Assembly (NCBI GenBank): GCA_022447405.1
Contig: JAKVCE010000033.1
Span: 1-12,765, forward strand
Direction of reading: 5' to 3'
DNA: 12,765 bases
DNA from: Planctomycetota bacterium
GTDB taxonomy: Bacteria > Planctomycetota > UBA1135 > GCA-002686595
Both the position numbers and the translations under genes were made by a program. Under the pieces are notes generated by a model. It ran no database searches, was not told the DNA's origin, and saw only the letters and a program-made list of their open reading frames with translations. Positions 1-7,886 of the stretch are shown one piece after another (positions within the stretch are counted from its first letter, which is position 1; each line of letters begins with the position of its first letter).

Positions 1-3000
1 TTGTTCTCGATGATGATCTGCGGGTGCAGGTCGCCCTTGTGCTCGGTGACCTGACTCCGCTTGGTGCCACGGCGCGAGTCCTCCTGGACCTTCACCGTCT
101 TGCCCTCGATGAGGTCCTCATAGCGGACCTTACCGGCGATCTCAGAGACGATGGGCACGTTGTGCGGGTCCCACGTGCAGAGCACGTCCCCCGCCTTCAC
201 CGTCGCGCCGTCATCGTGGTTCAGGATCGAGCCCGCGGGGACTCCGTAGCGGTCGATCTCGCGGTCCTTGTCATCGAGGAGGAGGAGCTCTCCGTTCCGG
301 CTGAGAACGATGCGCTCCTTCTGCTTGTTGATGACGACCTTGAGGTTCGAGCTGTACTGGATCGTGCCTTCACGCTTGGAGCGGCGTGTGTCCTCAGCGA
401 CGGAGGCGCTCGCCGTACCGCCGATGTGGAAGGTCCGCATCGTCAGCTGCGTGCCCGGCTCACCGATCGACTGAGCGCCGATGATCCCGACCGCGAGGCC
501 GCGCTCGGCCATGTTGTTGCGGGAGAGGTCCATGCCGTAGCACTTGGCGCAGATGCCCAAGGGCGCCTCGCAAGTGAGCGGGCTCCGGACCCGGATGCGC
601 TCGTTGCCGTCCGCCTCGATGCGGTTGGCGATCTCTTCCGTGATGAGCTCGCCCTCGCGGACGATGACCTCGTCGTGGACCGGATCGATGATGGTGTCAC
701 GCGCGACGCGACCGTGGATCCCCCTCGCGAGCGAGACGGCGACGCGGTCGCCCTTGTAGACGACGTGCTTGGTGACGGACTTCGGCGTGCCGCAGTCCTC
801 CATCGTGATGACGACGTTCTGTGCGACATCTGTCAGCTTCCGCGTCAGATAGCCGGCGTCAGCCGTCTTGAGCGCGGTGTCCGCCAGACCCTTCCGCGCG
901 CCGTGCGTCGAGGAGAAGTACTCCAGGACCTTCAGGCCTTCACGGAAGTTCGCCTTGATGGGCGTCTCGATGATCTCACCGGACGGCTTGGCCATCAGAC
1001 CGCGCATCCCGCCGAGCTGACGGACCTGATCGATCGAGCCACGGGCGCCAGAGGCGACCATGCAGAAGATCGGGTTCACGTAGCCGTTCGTGTCGTTCAT
1101 GTCCTGCTCGAGGACCTCCATGAGCTCCTCACCCACCTCTTCGCGGGCGTGAGTCCACAGATCGACGATCTTCAGGTAGCGCTCGCCGTCCGTGATGACG
1201 CCCTTCATGAAGGAGGTCTCGACAGCGTCGATCTTCTTCTGGGTCGCGTCGAGGAGGCGGTCCTTGGACTCCGGCACACAGATGTCGTTCTTGCCGAAGG
1301 AGAGGCCAGCGCGGGTCGACGCCTTGAAGCCGAGGTCCTTCAGGCGATCGAGCAGGACCAGCGTCGCGTCACGCCCGAGCAGGCGGTGGCAGTCGTTGAT
1401 CAGCCCCTGGATGAACTTCTTGCTCAGGCCGTAGTTATAGAAGGGCATCCCCGGAGGCAGGATGTCGTTGAAGATCGTGCGGCCGATCGTCGTCTCGAGG
1501 TAGGAGCGACCGTCCTCAGTCTCGATCTTGCCGTCATCACCGACCTGCAGGACGTCTTCCTTACCAGGGCCGTACTTGACCATCGTGCCCGGCTCCATCC
1601 GAACGCGGATGGCGCGGTGGGTGTGGGTCTCACCGTGGCCCCAGGAGAGGAACAGCTCACCTAGGGATGAGTAGGTGCGCGGCTTCTCGGCGTAGGCGCC
1701 GAAGGGGTTCATGGTGATGTAGTAGATCCCGAGCACCATGTCCTGCGAGGGAGAGATGATCGGAGAGCCGTTGGCAGGCGAGAAGATGTTGTTGCTCGCG
1801 AGCATCAGGGTCGAGGCCTCGATCTGCGCCTCATAGGAGAGGGGCAGGTGGACCGCCATCTGGTCGCCGTCGAAGTCAGCGTTGAAGCCGCCACAGACGA
1901 GCGGGTGAAGGCGAATGGCCTTGCCCTCAATGAGCACCGGCTCGAAAGCCTGGATACCCATCCGGTGCAGGGTGGGCGCACGGTTCAAGAGAACGGGGTG
2001 GTCGCTAGTGACCTCCTCGAGGATGTCCCAGACCTCCTCGTCGCGACGCTCGAGCATGCGCTTAGCGGACTTGATGGTGTCCGCGAGGCCGAGCTCTTTG
2101 AGGCGTCGAATGATGAACGGCTGGAACAATTCCAGGGCGATCTTTTTCGGCAAGCCACACTGGTGCAGTTCCAGTTCGGGACCCACGACGATGACCGAAC
2201 GCGCCGAGTAATCGACTCGCTTGCCGAGCAGGTTCTCGCGGAAGCGACCCTGCTTGCCCTTGATCATGTCCGTGAGGGACTTGAGAGGACGGTTGGAGGA
2301 GCCGAGCACCGGGCGGCGGCAGCGACCGTTGTCGAAGAGCGCGTCGACCGACTGCTGAAGCATCCGCTTCTCGTTACGGATGATGACCTCGGGGGCGTTG
2401 AGGTCGAGGAGCTTCTTGAGGCGGTTGTTCCGGTTGATCAGGCGGCGATAGAGGTCGTTGAGGTCGCTCGTCGCGAAGTTGCCTGAGTCCAGGAGGACCA
2501 GCGGGCGCAGGTCCGGCGGGATGACAGGGACGACATCCATGACGACCCACTCCGCCTGGTTCTCAGAGTCACGGAGCATCTCGACTGTCTGCAGTCGCTT
2601 GATGATGTCCTTGTGACGCTGCTGAGAGCGCGTGGAGAGGAGCTCTTCGCGCAGCTCTTCGCTGACGCGCTGGAGGTCGAGGCGACGGAGCATCTTCCGG
2701 ACCGCCTCGGCGCCCATGTCGGCGTCGAACTCAGAGCCGTACTTGTTGCGGTTCTCGCGGTACTCCTCCTCTGTGAGGAGCTGGAACTCCTCGAGGGGGG
2801 TGTCACCCGGGTCCACGACGACGAAGTCCTGGAAGTAGATGACCCGCTCGAGGTCAGCGACCTTCATGCCGAGCAGGTTGCCCAGGCGAGAAGGCATGGC
2901 CTTGAAGAACCAGATGTGCGCCACAGGGGCGGCGAGGTTGATGTGCCCCATGCGCTTACGACGCACGCGGCTGTGGGTGACCATCACGCCGCACTTGTCG

Positions 3001-3239
3001 CAGACGATGCCCTTGTGCTTGATGCCCTTGTACTTACCGCAGGTGCACTCCCAGTCCCGCTCGGGACCGAAGATGCGCTCGCAGAAGAGGCCGTCGCGCT
3101 CAGGGCGGTAGGTCCTGTAGTTGATGGTCTCGGGCTTCTTCACCTCGCCGAAGGACCACGACCGGATGTCTTCCGGTGAGGCCAGGCTGACGGTGACGCT
3201 GCCGAAGTCGTTGACTTTGTTGTAGATCGACTCGCTCAT
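1..3239 (-). CDS. rpoC: DNA-directed RNA polymerase subunit beta' (3' end cut off by window edge)
   Basis: Beta' forms the catalytic centre of RNA polymerase together with beta. About 1079 codons are present and open to the window edge, out of roughly 1400 in the family, so only the C-terminal part is missing. Visible motifs: zinc site 1 with C65, C67, C80 and C83; the catalytic NADFDGDQM at residues 453-461, whose Asp455, Asp457 and Asp459 hold the Mg ion; the bridge helix and trigger loop starting GARGSIDQVRQLGGMRGLM near residue 731; zinc site 2 with C816, C890, C897 and C900; and AQSIGEPGTQLTMRTFHIGG ending near residue 941. After this comes a region resembling the SI3 insertion of Gram-negative beta' (for example TWDPHNVPIVSEIAGKVRY), and the window ends inside it. 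The ATG at 3237-3239 follows GGAG with a 9-nt spacing, 15 nt after rpoB, so the two are co-translated neighbours. Identity is certain. Confidence 0.98.
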   Translation of the reverse strand, partial: MSESIYNKVNDFGSVTVSLASPEDIRSWSFGEVKKPETINYRTYRPERDGLFCERIFGPERDWECTCGKYKGIKHKGIVCDKCGVMVTHSRVRRKRMGHINLAAPVAHIWFFKAMPSRLGNLLGMKVADLERVIYFQDFVVVDPGDTPLEEFQLLTEEEYRENRNKYGSEFDADMGAEAVRKMLRRLDLQRVSEELREELLSTRSQQRHKDIIKRLQTVEMLRDSENQAEWVVMDVVPVIPPDLRPLVLLDSGNFATSDLNDLYRRLINRNNRLKKLLDLNAPEVIIRNEKRMLQQSVDALFDNGRCRRPVLGSSNRPLKSLTDMIKGKQGRFRENLLGKRVDYSARSVIVVGPELELHQCGLPKKIALELFQPFIIRRLKELGLADTIKSAKRMLERRDEEVWDILEEVTSDHPVLLNRAPTLHRMGIQAFEPVLIEGKAIRLHPLVCGGFNADFDGDQMAVHLPLSYEAQIEASTLMLASNNIFSPANGSPIISPSQDMVLGIYYITMNPFGAYAEKPRTYSSLGELFLSWGHGETHTHRAIRVRMEPGTMVKYGPGKEDVLQVGDDGKIETEDGRSYLETTIGRTIFNDILPPGMPFYNYGLSKKFIQGLINDCHRLLGRDATLVLLDRLKDLGFKASTRAGLSFGKNDICVPESKDRLLDATQKKIDAVETSFMKGVITDGERYLKIVDLWTHAREEVGEELMEVLEQDMNDTNGYVNPIFCMVASGARGSIDQVRQLGGMRGLMAKPSGEIIETPIKANFREGLKVLEYFSSTHGARKGLADTALKTADAGYLTRKLTDVAQNVVITMEDCGTPKSVTKHVVYKGDRVAVSLARGIHGRVARDTIIDPVHDEVIVREGELITEEIANRIEADGNERIRVRSPLTCEAPLGICAKCYGMDLSRNNMAERGLAVGIIGAQSIGEPGTQLTMRTFHIGGTASASVAEDTRRSKREGTIQYSSNLKVVINKQKERIVLSRNGELLLLDDKDREIDRYGVPAGSILNHDDGATVKAGDVLCTWDPHNVPIVSEIAGKVRYEDLIEGKTVKVQEDSRRGTKRSQVTEHKGDLHPQIIIEN

Positions 3240-3254
3240 TGTTTCGTCTCCGCC

Positions 3255-6200
3255 CTAGAGGGTCGCCTTCTTGTGAAGCTCCATGTTGAGCCCCAATCCC
3301 TTGATCTCGTTCGTAAGGACCTCGAAGGACACGGGCGTGCCCGGCTCGAGGATGTTCAGACCCTTCACCATCGATTCGTAAATCTTGGTGCGGCCGTCCA
3401 CGTCGTCCGACTTGACGGTGAGCTGCTCCTGCAGGATCGCCGCCGCGCCGTAGGCCTCGAGGGCCCAGACCTCCATCTCCCCGAAGCGCTGGCCGCCGAA
3501 GCGCGCCTTGCCGCCGAGGGGCTGCTGCGTGATGAGGCTGTAGGGCCCCGTCGCGCGCGCGTGCACCTTCTCATCGACGAGGTGGTGCAGCTTGAGCATG
3601 TACATGACCCCGACGGTCACGTCCTGCTCCATGGGCTGGCCGGTGCGGCCGTCGTAGACCTTGAACTTGCCAGACTCGGGGAGCCCGGCCTCCTTGAGGA
3701 GCTCTTCGATCTCCCCCTCAGTCGCGCCGTCGAAGGCGGGCGTGTAGCAGATCTTGCCCAGCTCCTTGGCCGCGTATCCGAGGTGAGTCTCGAGGATCTG
3801 CCCGACGTTCATCCGGCTCGGGACGCCGAGCGGGTTCAGCACGATGTCGATCATCGTGCCGTCCTCGAGGTACGGCATGTCCTCCACAGGGCAGATCTTG
3901 CTGATGACGCCCTTGTTACCGTGACGACCGGCCATCTTGTCGCCGACCTTCAGGTTCCGCTTGGTGGCGACGTAGACCTTGACCATCTCGAGCACGCCTG
4001 TCGGCAGCTCGTCGCCGCGGCTGAGGCGGTTCACGACCTTGTTCTTGTCGCGCTCCTTGTCCTCGATCTTCTCCTGGTAGGCGGCGACGATCGCGAGGGC
4101 CTTCTCACGCTTGGCGGCAGAGCTGTTGTTCTCCGCGGCTGCGACGCTCAAGAGGCGCACGCGGCGCAGCTCATCAAAGGTCGCGGTCGCGTCGACCTCG
4201 ATCGGGCTCCCTGTGAGGTCGTCCATGACGTCTCCACCGAGGGCGCTCTTGACCTCTTCGAGCATCTTCTGCGTGTACTCACCGAGGGCGCGCAGGAACT
4301 CCTTCTCAGCCTGACGGATGACGCTCAGCGCCTTCTGGCGCTCGGCGTCCGTGAGGTTCACGCGGCGAGAGAACTTCTCGGCCTCGATCACGACCCCGCG
4401 GGTTCCGGGAGGCATGGTCAGGGAGGCGTTCTTCACGTCGACGCCCGCCTTTCCGAAGATCGCGTGGAGCAGCTTCTCCTCAGGGGTCAGCTCGCTCTTC
4501 GACTTGGGCGCGACCTTGCCGACGAGGATGTCCCCCGCCTCGACGAAGGTGCCGACGTTCACGATGCCTGACTCGTCGAGGTTCGCGAGGGCGTTCTCCC
4601 CCACGTTCGGGATGTCCCGAGTGAACTCTTCCTTACCGAGCTTGGTCTCGCGGATCTCGACCTCGTACTCCTCGATGTGGAGCGAGGTGAAGACGTCATC
4701 CCTCACCAGGCGATCGGAGAGCAGGATGGCATCCTCATAGTTGAAGCCGTCCCAGGTCATGAAGGCCACGACGAGGTTCTTGCCCAGGGCGAGGCTGCCG
4801 TCCTTGGTGGAGGCGCCGTCCGCGAGGAGCTGTCCCTTCTCGACCGTGTCTCCTTCGGAGACCTTCGGGCGATGGTTCTGCGCGGTGCGGTCATTCAGCC
4901 CACGGAACTTCGTGAGCTCGTAGTTCTCACCGTCGACGACGATCGTGGTGGAGTCCACGTACTCGACCGTGCCGCCCTCTTTTGCGTAGAGCGGGAGGCT
5001 CGAGTTGCGCGCGACGACCGGCTCCATCCCGGTACCCACGTAGGGCGGGTCGGGGATGAGCAGCGGGACCGCCTGCCTCATCATGTTCGAGCCCATGAGC
5101 GCCCGGTTGGCGTCGTCGTGCTCGAGGAAAGGGATGAGGGAGGCCGAGACGCCGACGATCTGGTTCGGCGCGACGTCGACGAGATCCACCTCTTCGGGCG
5201 GGACCTCGATGTTGTCGCCGTCCCTGCGGGCGAGGACGCGCTTGTTCTGGATCTTGCCCTTCTTGTCGACGGTGACGTCGGCGGGCGCCATGACCTTGCC
5301 GAGCTCTTCGTCGGCGCGCAGGTACACCACCTCGTCGGTGAGCTTCCCGCGCTTGACAATCCGGAAGGGAGTGGAGAGGAAGCCGTAGTCATCAAGCTTC
5401 GCGTGCAGCGCGAGGCTCGAGATGAGGCCGATGTTCGAGCCCTCGGGCGTCTCGATCGGGCAGAGGCGACCGTAGTGCGAGAGGTGCACGTCGCGGACCT
5501 CGAAGCTGGCGCGCTTTCGGTTGAGACCGCCCGGGCCGAGCGCCGAGAGGCGCCGCTCGTGGGTCAACTGGGAGAGCGGGTTGGCTTGGTCGACGACCTG
5601 GCTCAGCTCGCTGCGGCCGAAGAAGTAGTCGACCGCGCTCGAGAAGGTCTTGGAGTTGATGAGAGTCCGCGGCGAGACGGTCTCAGGGTTCTCCAAGTTC
5701 ATCCGCTCCTGAGCGGTGCGGCGGAGCTTCAAGAGGCCCTTGCGGAACTCCTCTGAGGCGAGCTCGGCGATCGAGCGGACCCGGCGGTTGCCGAGGTTGT
5801 CGATGTCGTCCGTGTCCTTGCCCGGCACACCGGCCCGAAGATCCACGAGGTACTTGATGGAGTTGACGATGTCCGCCGGCTGGAGCACCTGGATGTCCTC
5901 AGGGATGTCCTGATCGAACTTGCGGTTCAGGCGGAAGCGGCCGACGCGACCGAGGCGATAGCGCTGGTCATCGAAGAACTTCTCGTGGAAGAGCTCGCGG
6001 GCCTTCTCGATCTGCACCGGGTTGCCCGGGCGGAGGCGGCCGTAGATCTTCAACAGAGCCTCTTCGTGCGTGTTGGTGGGGTCATCACGCAGGGTGTTCA
6101 AGATCAGCATGTCGAGGTCGTCGGGGTCACCGTCGATGATCTCGATCTCTGCGAGGTCAGACTCCGCGATCTCGAGCGCCGCGGTCTCACCGATGAGCTC

Positions 6201-6980
6201 GCCCGAGGGGACGAGGACCTCACCAGTCTTGAGGATGACGATCTCGCCGACCGCGTAGCGGTTGGTGATCTGCTTGGCGAAAGCGTTGGCTGACTTGGAG
6301 GGCGCCTTCTTGACGGTCTTGGTCTTGTAGAAGTGGCGCAGGATGTCGCGGTCAGAGCCGAGTTCCTCCTCGAGGGCGCGGACGAGCGTCACGGCTGAGA
6401 ACTTGCCGGACTGGTCGATGCGGACCTGGAGGGCCTCCTTCTTCGTGACGTTCAGCTCGATCCAAGAGCCGCGCTCGGGGATGATCCAGCAGCTGTGGAG
6501 CCGGCGCGCGTCTGAGGGGCTGGCCTGGTCGTAGGAGAAGTCGACGCCAGGTGAGCGGTGCAGCTGACTCACGATGACGCGCTCGGAGCCGTTCACGATG
6601 AACTCCCCGCCGCCGATCATGATCGGGATCTCGCCGAGGTAGACCTCCTCTTCAGCGGGCTCCGGCTTGATCAGGCGCAGGCGCACCTTGAAGGGGTAGC
6701 CGTAGGTGAGGCGCAGCTTGCGGCACTCGTCGATCGTGTAGCGCGGGCGACCCAGCTCGTATCCGACGTACTCGAGGCACATCGTCTTGTCGTACGAGTA
6801 GATCGGGAAGACCTCCTTGAGGAGCGCCTGCAACCCTGCGTCGAGGCGGTTCCCTGCCGGTGTGTCTTTGGCCAGGAAGTTCTCCCAGGCCTGCGTCTGA
6901 ATCTCCACCAAGTTGGGGAGGTCAACGATCTTGGGGAAACGTCCGAACTGAAGAACGTTGTCTGCTTTGGTAGTCGTCAT
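3255..6980 (-). CDS. rpoB: DNA-directed RNA polymerase subunit beta
   Basis: Beta pairs with beta' to form the RNA polymerase active-site cleft and carries the rifampicin pocket. The protein is 1241 residues from the ATG chosen here. Visible: the N-terminal FGRFPKIVDLPNLVEIQ; the rifampicin cluster at residues 457-481; ALGPGGL and HYGRLCPIETPEGSNIGLI just after it; NYEDAILLSDR near 747; GDKMAGRHGNKGVIS with the two active-site lysines at 1015 and 1023; and the C-terminal GGQRFGEMEVWALEAYGAAA. The length is shorter than E. coli beta (1342), which fits absence of some lineage-specific insertions. An in-frame TTG two codons upstream (6984-6986) would give 1243 residues, but it directly abuts the only SD-like sequence, so the ATG at 6978-6980 is preferred. 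Several rifampicin-pocket residues differ from E. coli (V462, V463, A466 in place of F514, M515, N518). Confidence 0.98.
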   Translation of the reverse strand: MTTTKADNVLQFGRFPKIVDLPNLVEIQTQAWENFLAKDTPAGNRLDAGLQALLKEVFPIYSYDKTMCLEYVGYELGRPRYTIDECRKLRLTYGYPFKVRLRLIKPEPAEEEVYLGEIPIMIGGGEFIVNGSERVIVSQLHRSPGVDFSYDQASPSDARRLHSCWIIPERGSWIELNVTKKEALQVRIDQSGKFSAVTLVRALEEELGSDRDILRHFYKTKTVKKAPSKSANAFAKQITNRYAVGEIVILKTGEVLVPSGELIGETAALEIAESDLAEIEIIDGDPDDLDMLILNTLRDDPTNTHEEALLKIYGRLRPGNPVQIEKARELFHEKFFDDQRYRLGRVGRFRLNRKFDQDIPEDIQVLQPADIVNSIKYLVDLRAGVPGKDTDDIDNLGNRRVRSIAELASEEFRKGLLKLRRTAQERMNLENPETVSPRTLINSKTFSSAVDYFFGRSELSQVVDQANPLSQLTHERRLSALGPGGLNRKRASFEVRDVHLSHYGRLCPIETPEGSNIGLISSLALHAKLDDYGFLSTPFRIVKRGKLTDEVVYLRADEELGKVMAPADVTVDKKGKIQNKRVLARRDGDNIEVPPEEVDLVDVAPNQIVGVSASLIPFLEHDDANRALMGSNMMRQAVPLLIPDPPYVGTGMEPVVARNSSLPLYAKEGGTVEYVDSTTIVVDGENYELTKFRGLNDRTAQNHRPKVSEGDTVEKGQLLADGASTKDGSLALGKNLVVAFMTWDGFNYEDAILLSDRLVRDDVFTSLHIEEYEVEIRETKLGKEEFTRDIPNVGENALANLDESGIVNVGTFVEAGDILVGKVAPKSKSELTPEEKLLHAIFGKAGVDVKNASLTMPPGTRGVVIEAEKFSRRVNLTDAERQKALSVIRQAEKEFLRALGEYTQKMLEEVKSALGGDVMDDLTGSPIEVDATATFDELRRVRLLSVAAAENNSSAAKREKALAIVAAYQEKIEDKERDKNKVVNRLSRGDELPTGVLEMVKVYVATKRNLKVGDKMAGRHGNKGVISKICPVEDMPYLEDGTMIDIVLNPLGVPSRMNVGQILETHLGYAAKELGKICYTPAFDGATEGEIEELLKEAGLPESGKFKVYDGRTGQPMEQDVTVGVMYMLKLHHLVDEKVHARATGPYSLITQQPLGGKARFGGQRFGEMEVWALEAYGAAAILQEQLTVKSDDVDGRTKIYESMVKGLNILEPGTPVSFEVLTNEIKGLGLNMELHKKATL

Positions 6981-6986
6981 GGTCAA

Positions 6987-6991
6987 CTCAC
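6987..6991 (-). promoter_or_regulatory. Ribosome binding site that decides the rpoB start
   Basis: On the minus strand GTGAG lies 6 nt before the ATG at 6980. The alternative TTG at 6986 begins immediately after this motif, with no spacing, so it cannot use it. The SD is weak compared with the GGAG or GGAGG sites of the other genes in the cluster. Confidence 0.5.
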
Positions 6992-7099
6992 GAAGGCTGC
7001 GGGGCGTCCGAGATTCTCTGTTCCCGACGTTCCCGAGGTCCTGTTGAGGCTGGCTACGCGCTCGGTCTGAAAGAGGTGTCCCCGCGTGCGCGAGTCGGT

Positions 7100-7135
7100 G
7101 CAGAGCGCTCCCCCCTGAAAGGAGAGACCCTCTGC
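7100..7135 (-). promoter_or_regulatory. Candidate RNA hairpin upstream of rpoB
   Basis: In the transcript an outer stem GCAGAG/CTCTGC (6 bp) encloses a small internal loop and an inner stem CTCTCC/GGGGAG (6 bp, one G-U pair) with a 7-nt loop. It is the longest helix in the rplL-rpoB gap. No run of U follows, so a processing site or a structural attenuator is more likely than a classical terminator. Function is inferred. Confidence 0.4.
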
Positions 7136-7163
7136 GCGAGCTCGCAAAAGGGACGAATCGGCA

Positions 7164-7183
7164 GACACCCTCGCCACGGTGTC
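7164..7183 (-). promoter_or_regulatory. Small candidate hairpin in the rplL-rpoB gap
   Basis: GACACC and GGTGTC form a 6-bp stem with an 8-nt loop. In transcript order it is followed about 12-15 nt later by CCCTTTTGC, which is too far and too short to be a proper U-tract. It is listed as structure only. Confidence 0.3.
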
Positions 7184-7214
7184 CGCGCAGTACCCAGGCG
7201 CACTCTCACATTTA

Positions 7215-7240
7215 CCCGCCTCGCTTGCAAGCGAGGAGGG
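7215..7240 (-). promoter_or_regulatory. Hairpin built on an 18-bp perfect palindrome
   Basis: CCTCGCTTGCAAGCGAGG at 7219-7236 is a perfect inverted repeat. With one mismatch and three further C-G pairs it extends to 7215-7240. As RNA it gives a 7+3 bp stem with a TGCA loop; as DNA it could bind a symmetric dimer. No U-tract follows on the transcribed strand. Whether it acts as RNA or as DNA cannot be decided from sequence. Confidence 0.4.
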
Positions 7241-7366
7241 GCTGTGGGACGCGGCCGAGGCCGAGGATGCTGACTCCAGCCGTCCGACTCCCACGCCCTG
7301 AATGGGGTGAGAGACCGTTCGGCTGGGCGCAGTGCCCTCTAGAGGTAGCAAGGTGCGGAGCGGGGC

Positions 7367-7771
7367 TCAGGCCAGTTCGACGGTCGCGCCAGCGCCTTCG
7401 AGCTGGGCCTTGATGGCCTCTGCTTCGTCCTTGGGGCAGCCTTCCTTGACTGCCTTGGGCGCGCTATCGACCAGCTCCTTGGCCTCTTTCAAGCCCAAGC
7501 CAGTGATCGCACGCACCTCTTTGATGACGCCGATCTTCTTGTCGCCTGCGGACTGCAGGACGACGTCGAAGTCGGTCTTCTCCTCAGCGGCGTCGCCGCC
7601 ACCACCGCCCGGAGCCGCCGCAACGGCCACGGGAGCAGCTGCGCTGACGCCCCACTTGTCTTCGAGGTGCTTGACCAGTTGAGAGGCCTGCAAAAGGGTC
7701 AGCTCATCCAGCTGGCCAGCAAGTTTCTCGAGGTCCTTGTCGAGCTCGACGACGTTTGTCTCTTCGGACAT
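7367..7771 (-). CDS. rplL: 50S ribosomal protein L7/L12
   Basis: L7/L12 forms the flexible, multi-copy stalk of the large subunit that recruits and activates translational GTPases such as the EF-Tu encoded in this cluster. At 134 residues it is slightly longer than the usual 120-130. Layout: N-terminal dimerisation and L10-binding helices about 11-42 (LEKLAGQLDELTLLQASQLVKHLE), an Ala/Pro/Gly hinge about 43-62 that includes five glycines in a row, and the C-terminal factor-binding domain about 66-134 with IGVIKEVRAITGLGLKEAKE and VDSAPKAVKEG. The ATG at 7769-7771 is preceded by AGGAG with 9-nt spacing. It lies 115 nt after rplJ, a wide gap for this part of the cluster. Identity is certain. 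Confidence 0.97.
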   Translation of the reverse strand: MSEETNVVELDKDLEKLAGQLDELTLLQASQLVKHLEDKWGVSAAAPVAVAAAPGGGGGDAAEEKTDFDVVLQSAGDKKIGVIKEVRAITGLGLKEAKELVDSAPKAVKEGCPKDEAEAIKAQLEGAGATVELA

Positions 7772-7886
7772 GTTCTCAGTCTCCTAGTAATTGTCGTTCC
7801 CTTATGGAACAGGGGGTTTCTTGTGAATCTTGGTACGGCTCACGTGTCCTGGGAGTGGGCGTGAGCTCGATGAAATCGTCTGAGGA
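7772..7886 (-). promoter_or_regulatory. rplJ-rplL spacer with two candidate hairpins
   Basis: In transcript order the spacer holds a 7-bp stem GCTCACG/CGTGAGC with a 15-nt loop (7838-7866), then a 5-bp stem GTTCC/GGAAC with loop ATAAG (7796-7810) just before the rplL SD. A very weak promoter-like pair, TTCACA (7822-7827) and CATAAG (7801-7806) with 15-nt spacing, is also present. L7/L12 is needed in several copies per ribosome, so either extra transcription or mRNA stabilisation here would make sense. That is inference; only the inverted repeats are seen directly. Confidence 0.35.

Larger units (their letters stand above)
6981..7366 (-). promoter_or_regulatory. rplL-rpoB intergenic region with several potential RNA hairpins
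   Basis: This 386-nt gap holds no credible gene. A 122-codon open frame crosses it on the minus strand but has no recognisable domain and no good SD. As transcribed from the minus strand it can form several hairpins: 7336-7345 (CCTCTAGAGG palindrome), 7215-7240, 7164-7183 and 7100-7135, and there is a further palindrome GCGAGCTCGC at 7136-7145. In E. coli the equivalent gap contains a partial terminator (attenuator) and an RNase III processing site that set the ratio of ribosomal protein to polymerase mRNA. A similar job here is inferred from position and structure only. I could not identify a convincing promoter. Confidence 0.5.

Noticed and set aside
24..1664. 546-codon plus-strand open frame
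   Set aside because: It lies antisense to rpoC, which has all beta' motifs. The product is rich in Leu, Val, Asp and Arg with no domain I recognise, as expected from the complement of high-GC codons.
3273..4571. 432-codon plus-strand open frame
   Set aside because: Antisense to the conserved 3' half of rpoB, with the same shadow composition and no SD or family motif.
4677..5756. 359-codon plus-strand open frame
   Set aside because: Antisense to the central part of rpoB, including the rifampicin cluster; a codon-bias shadow.
6983..7351. 122-codon minus-strand open frame in the rplL-rpoB gap, ending 2 nt before the rpoB ATG
   Set aside because: Ser/Ala/Gly-rich product without a domain, no good SD, and its DNA is occupied by inverted repeats. 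A leader peptide cannot be fully excluded, but nothing supports one.
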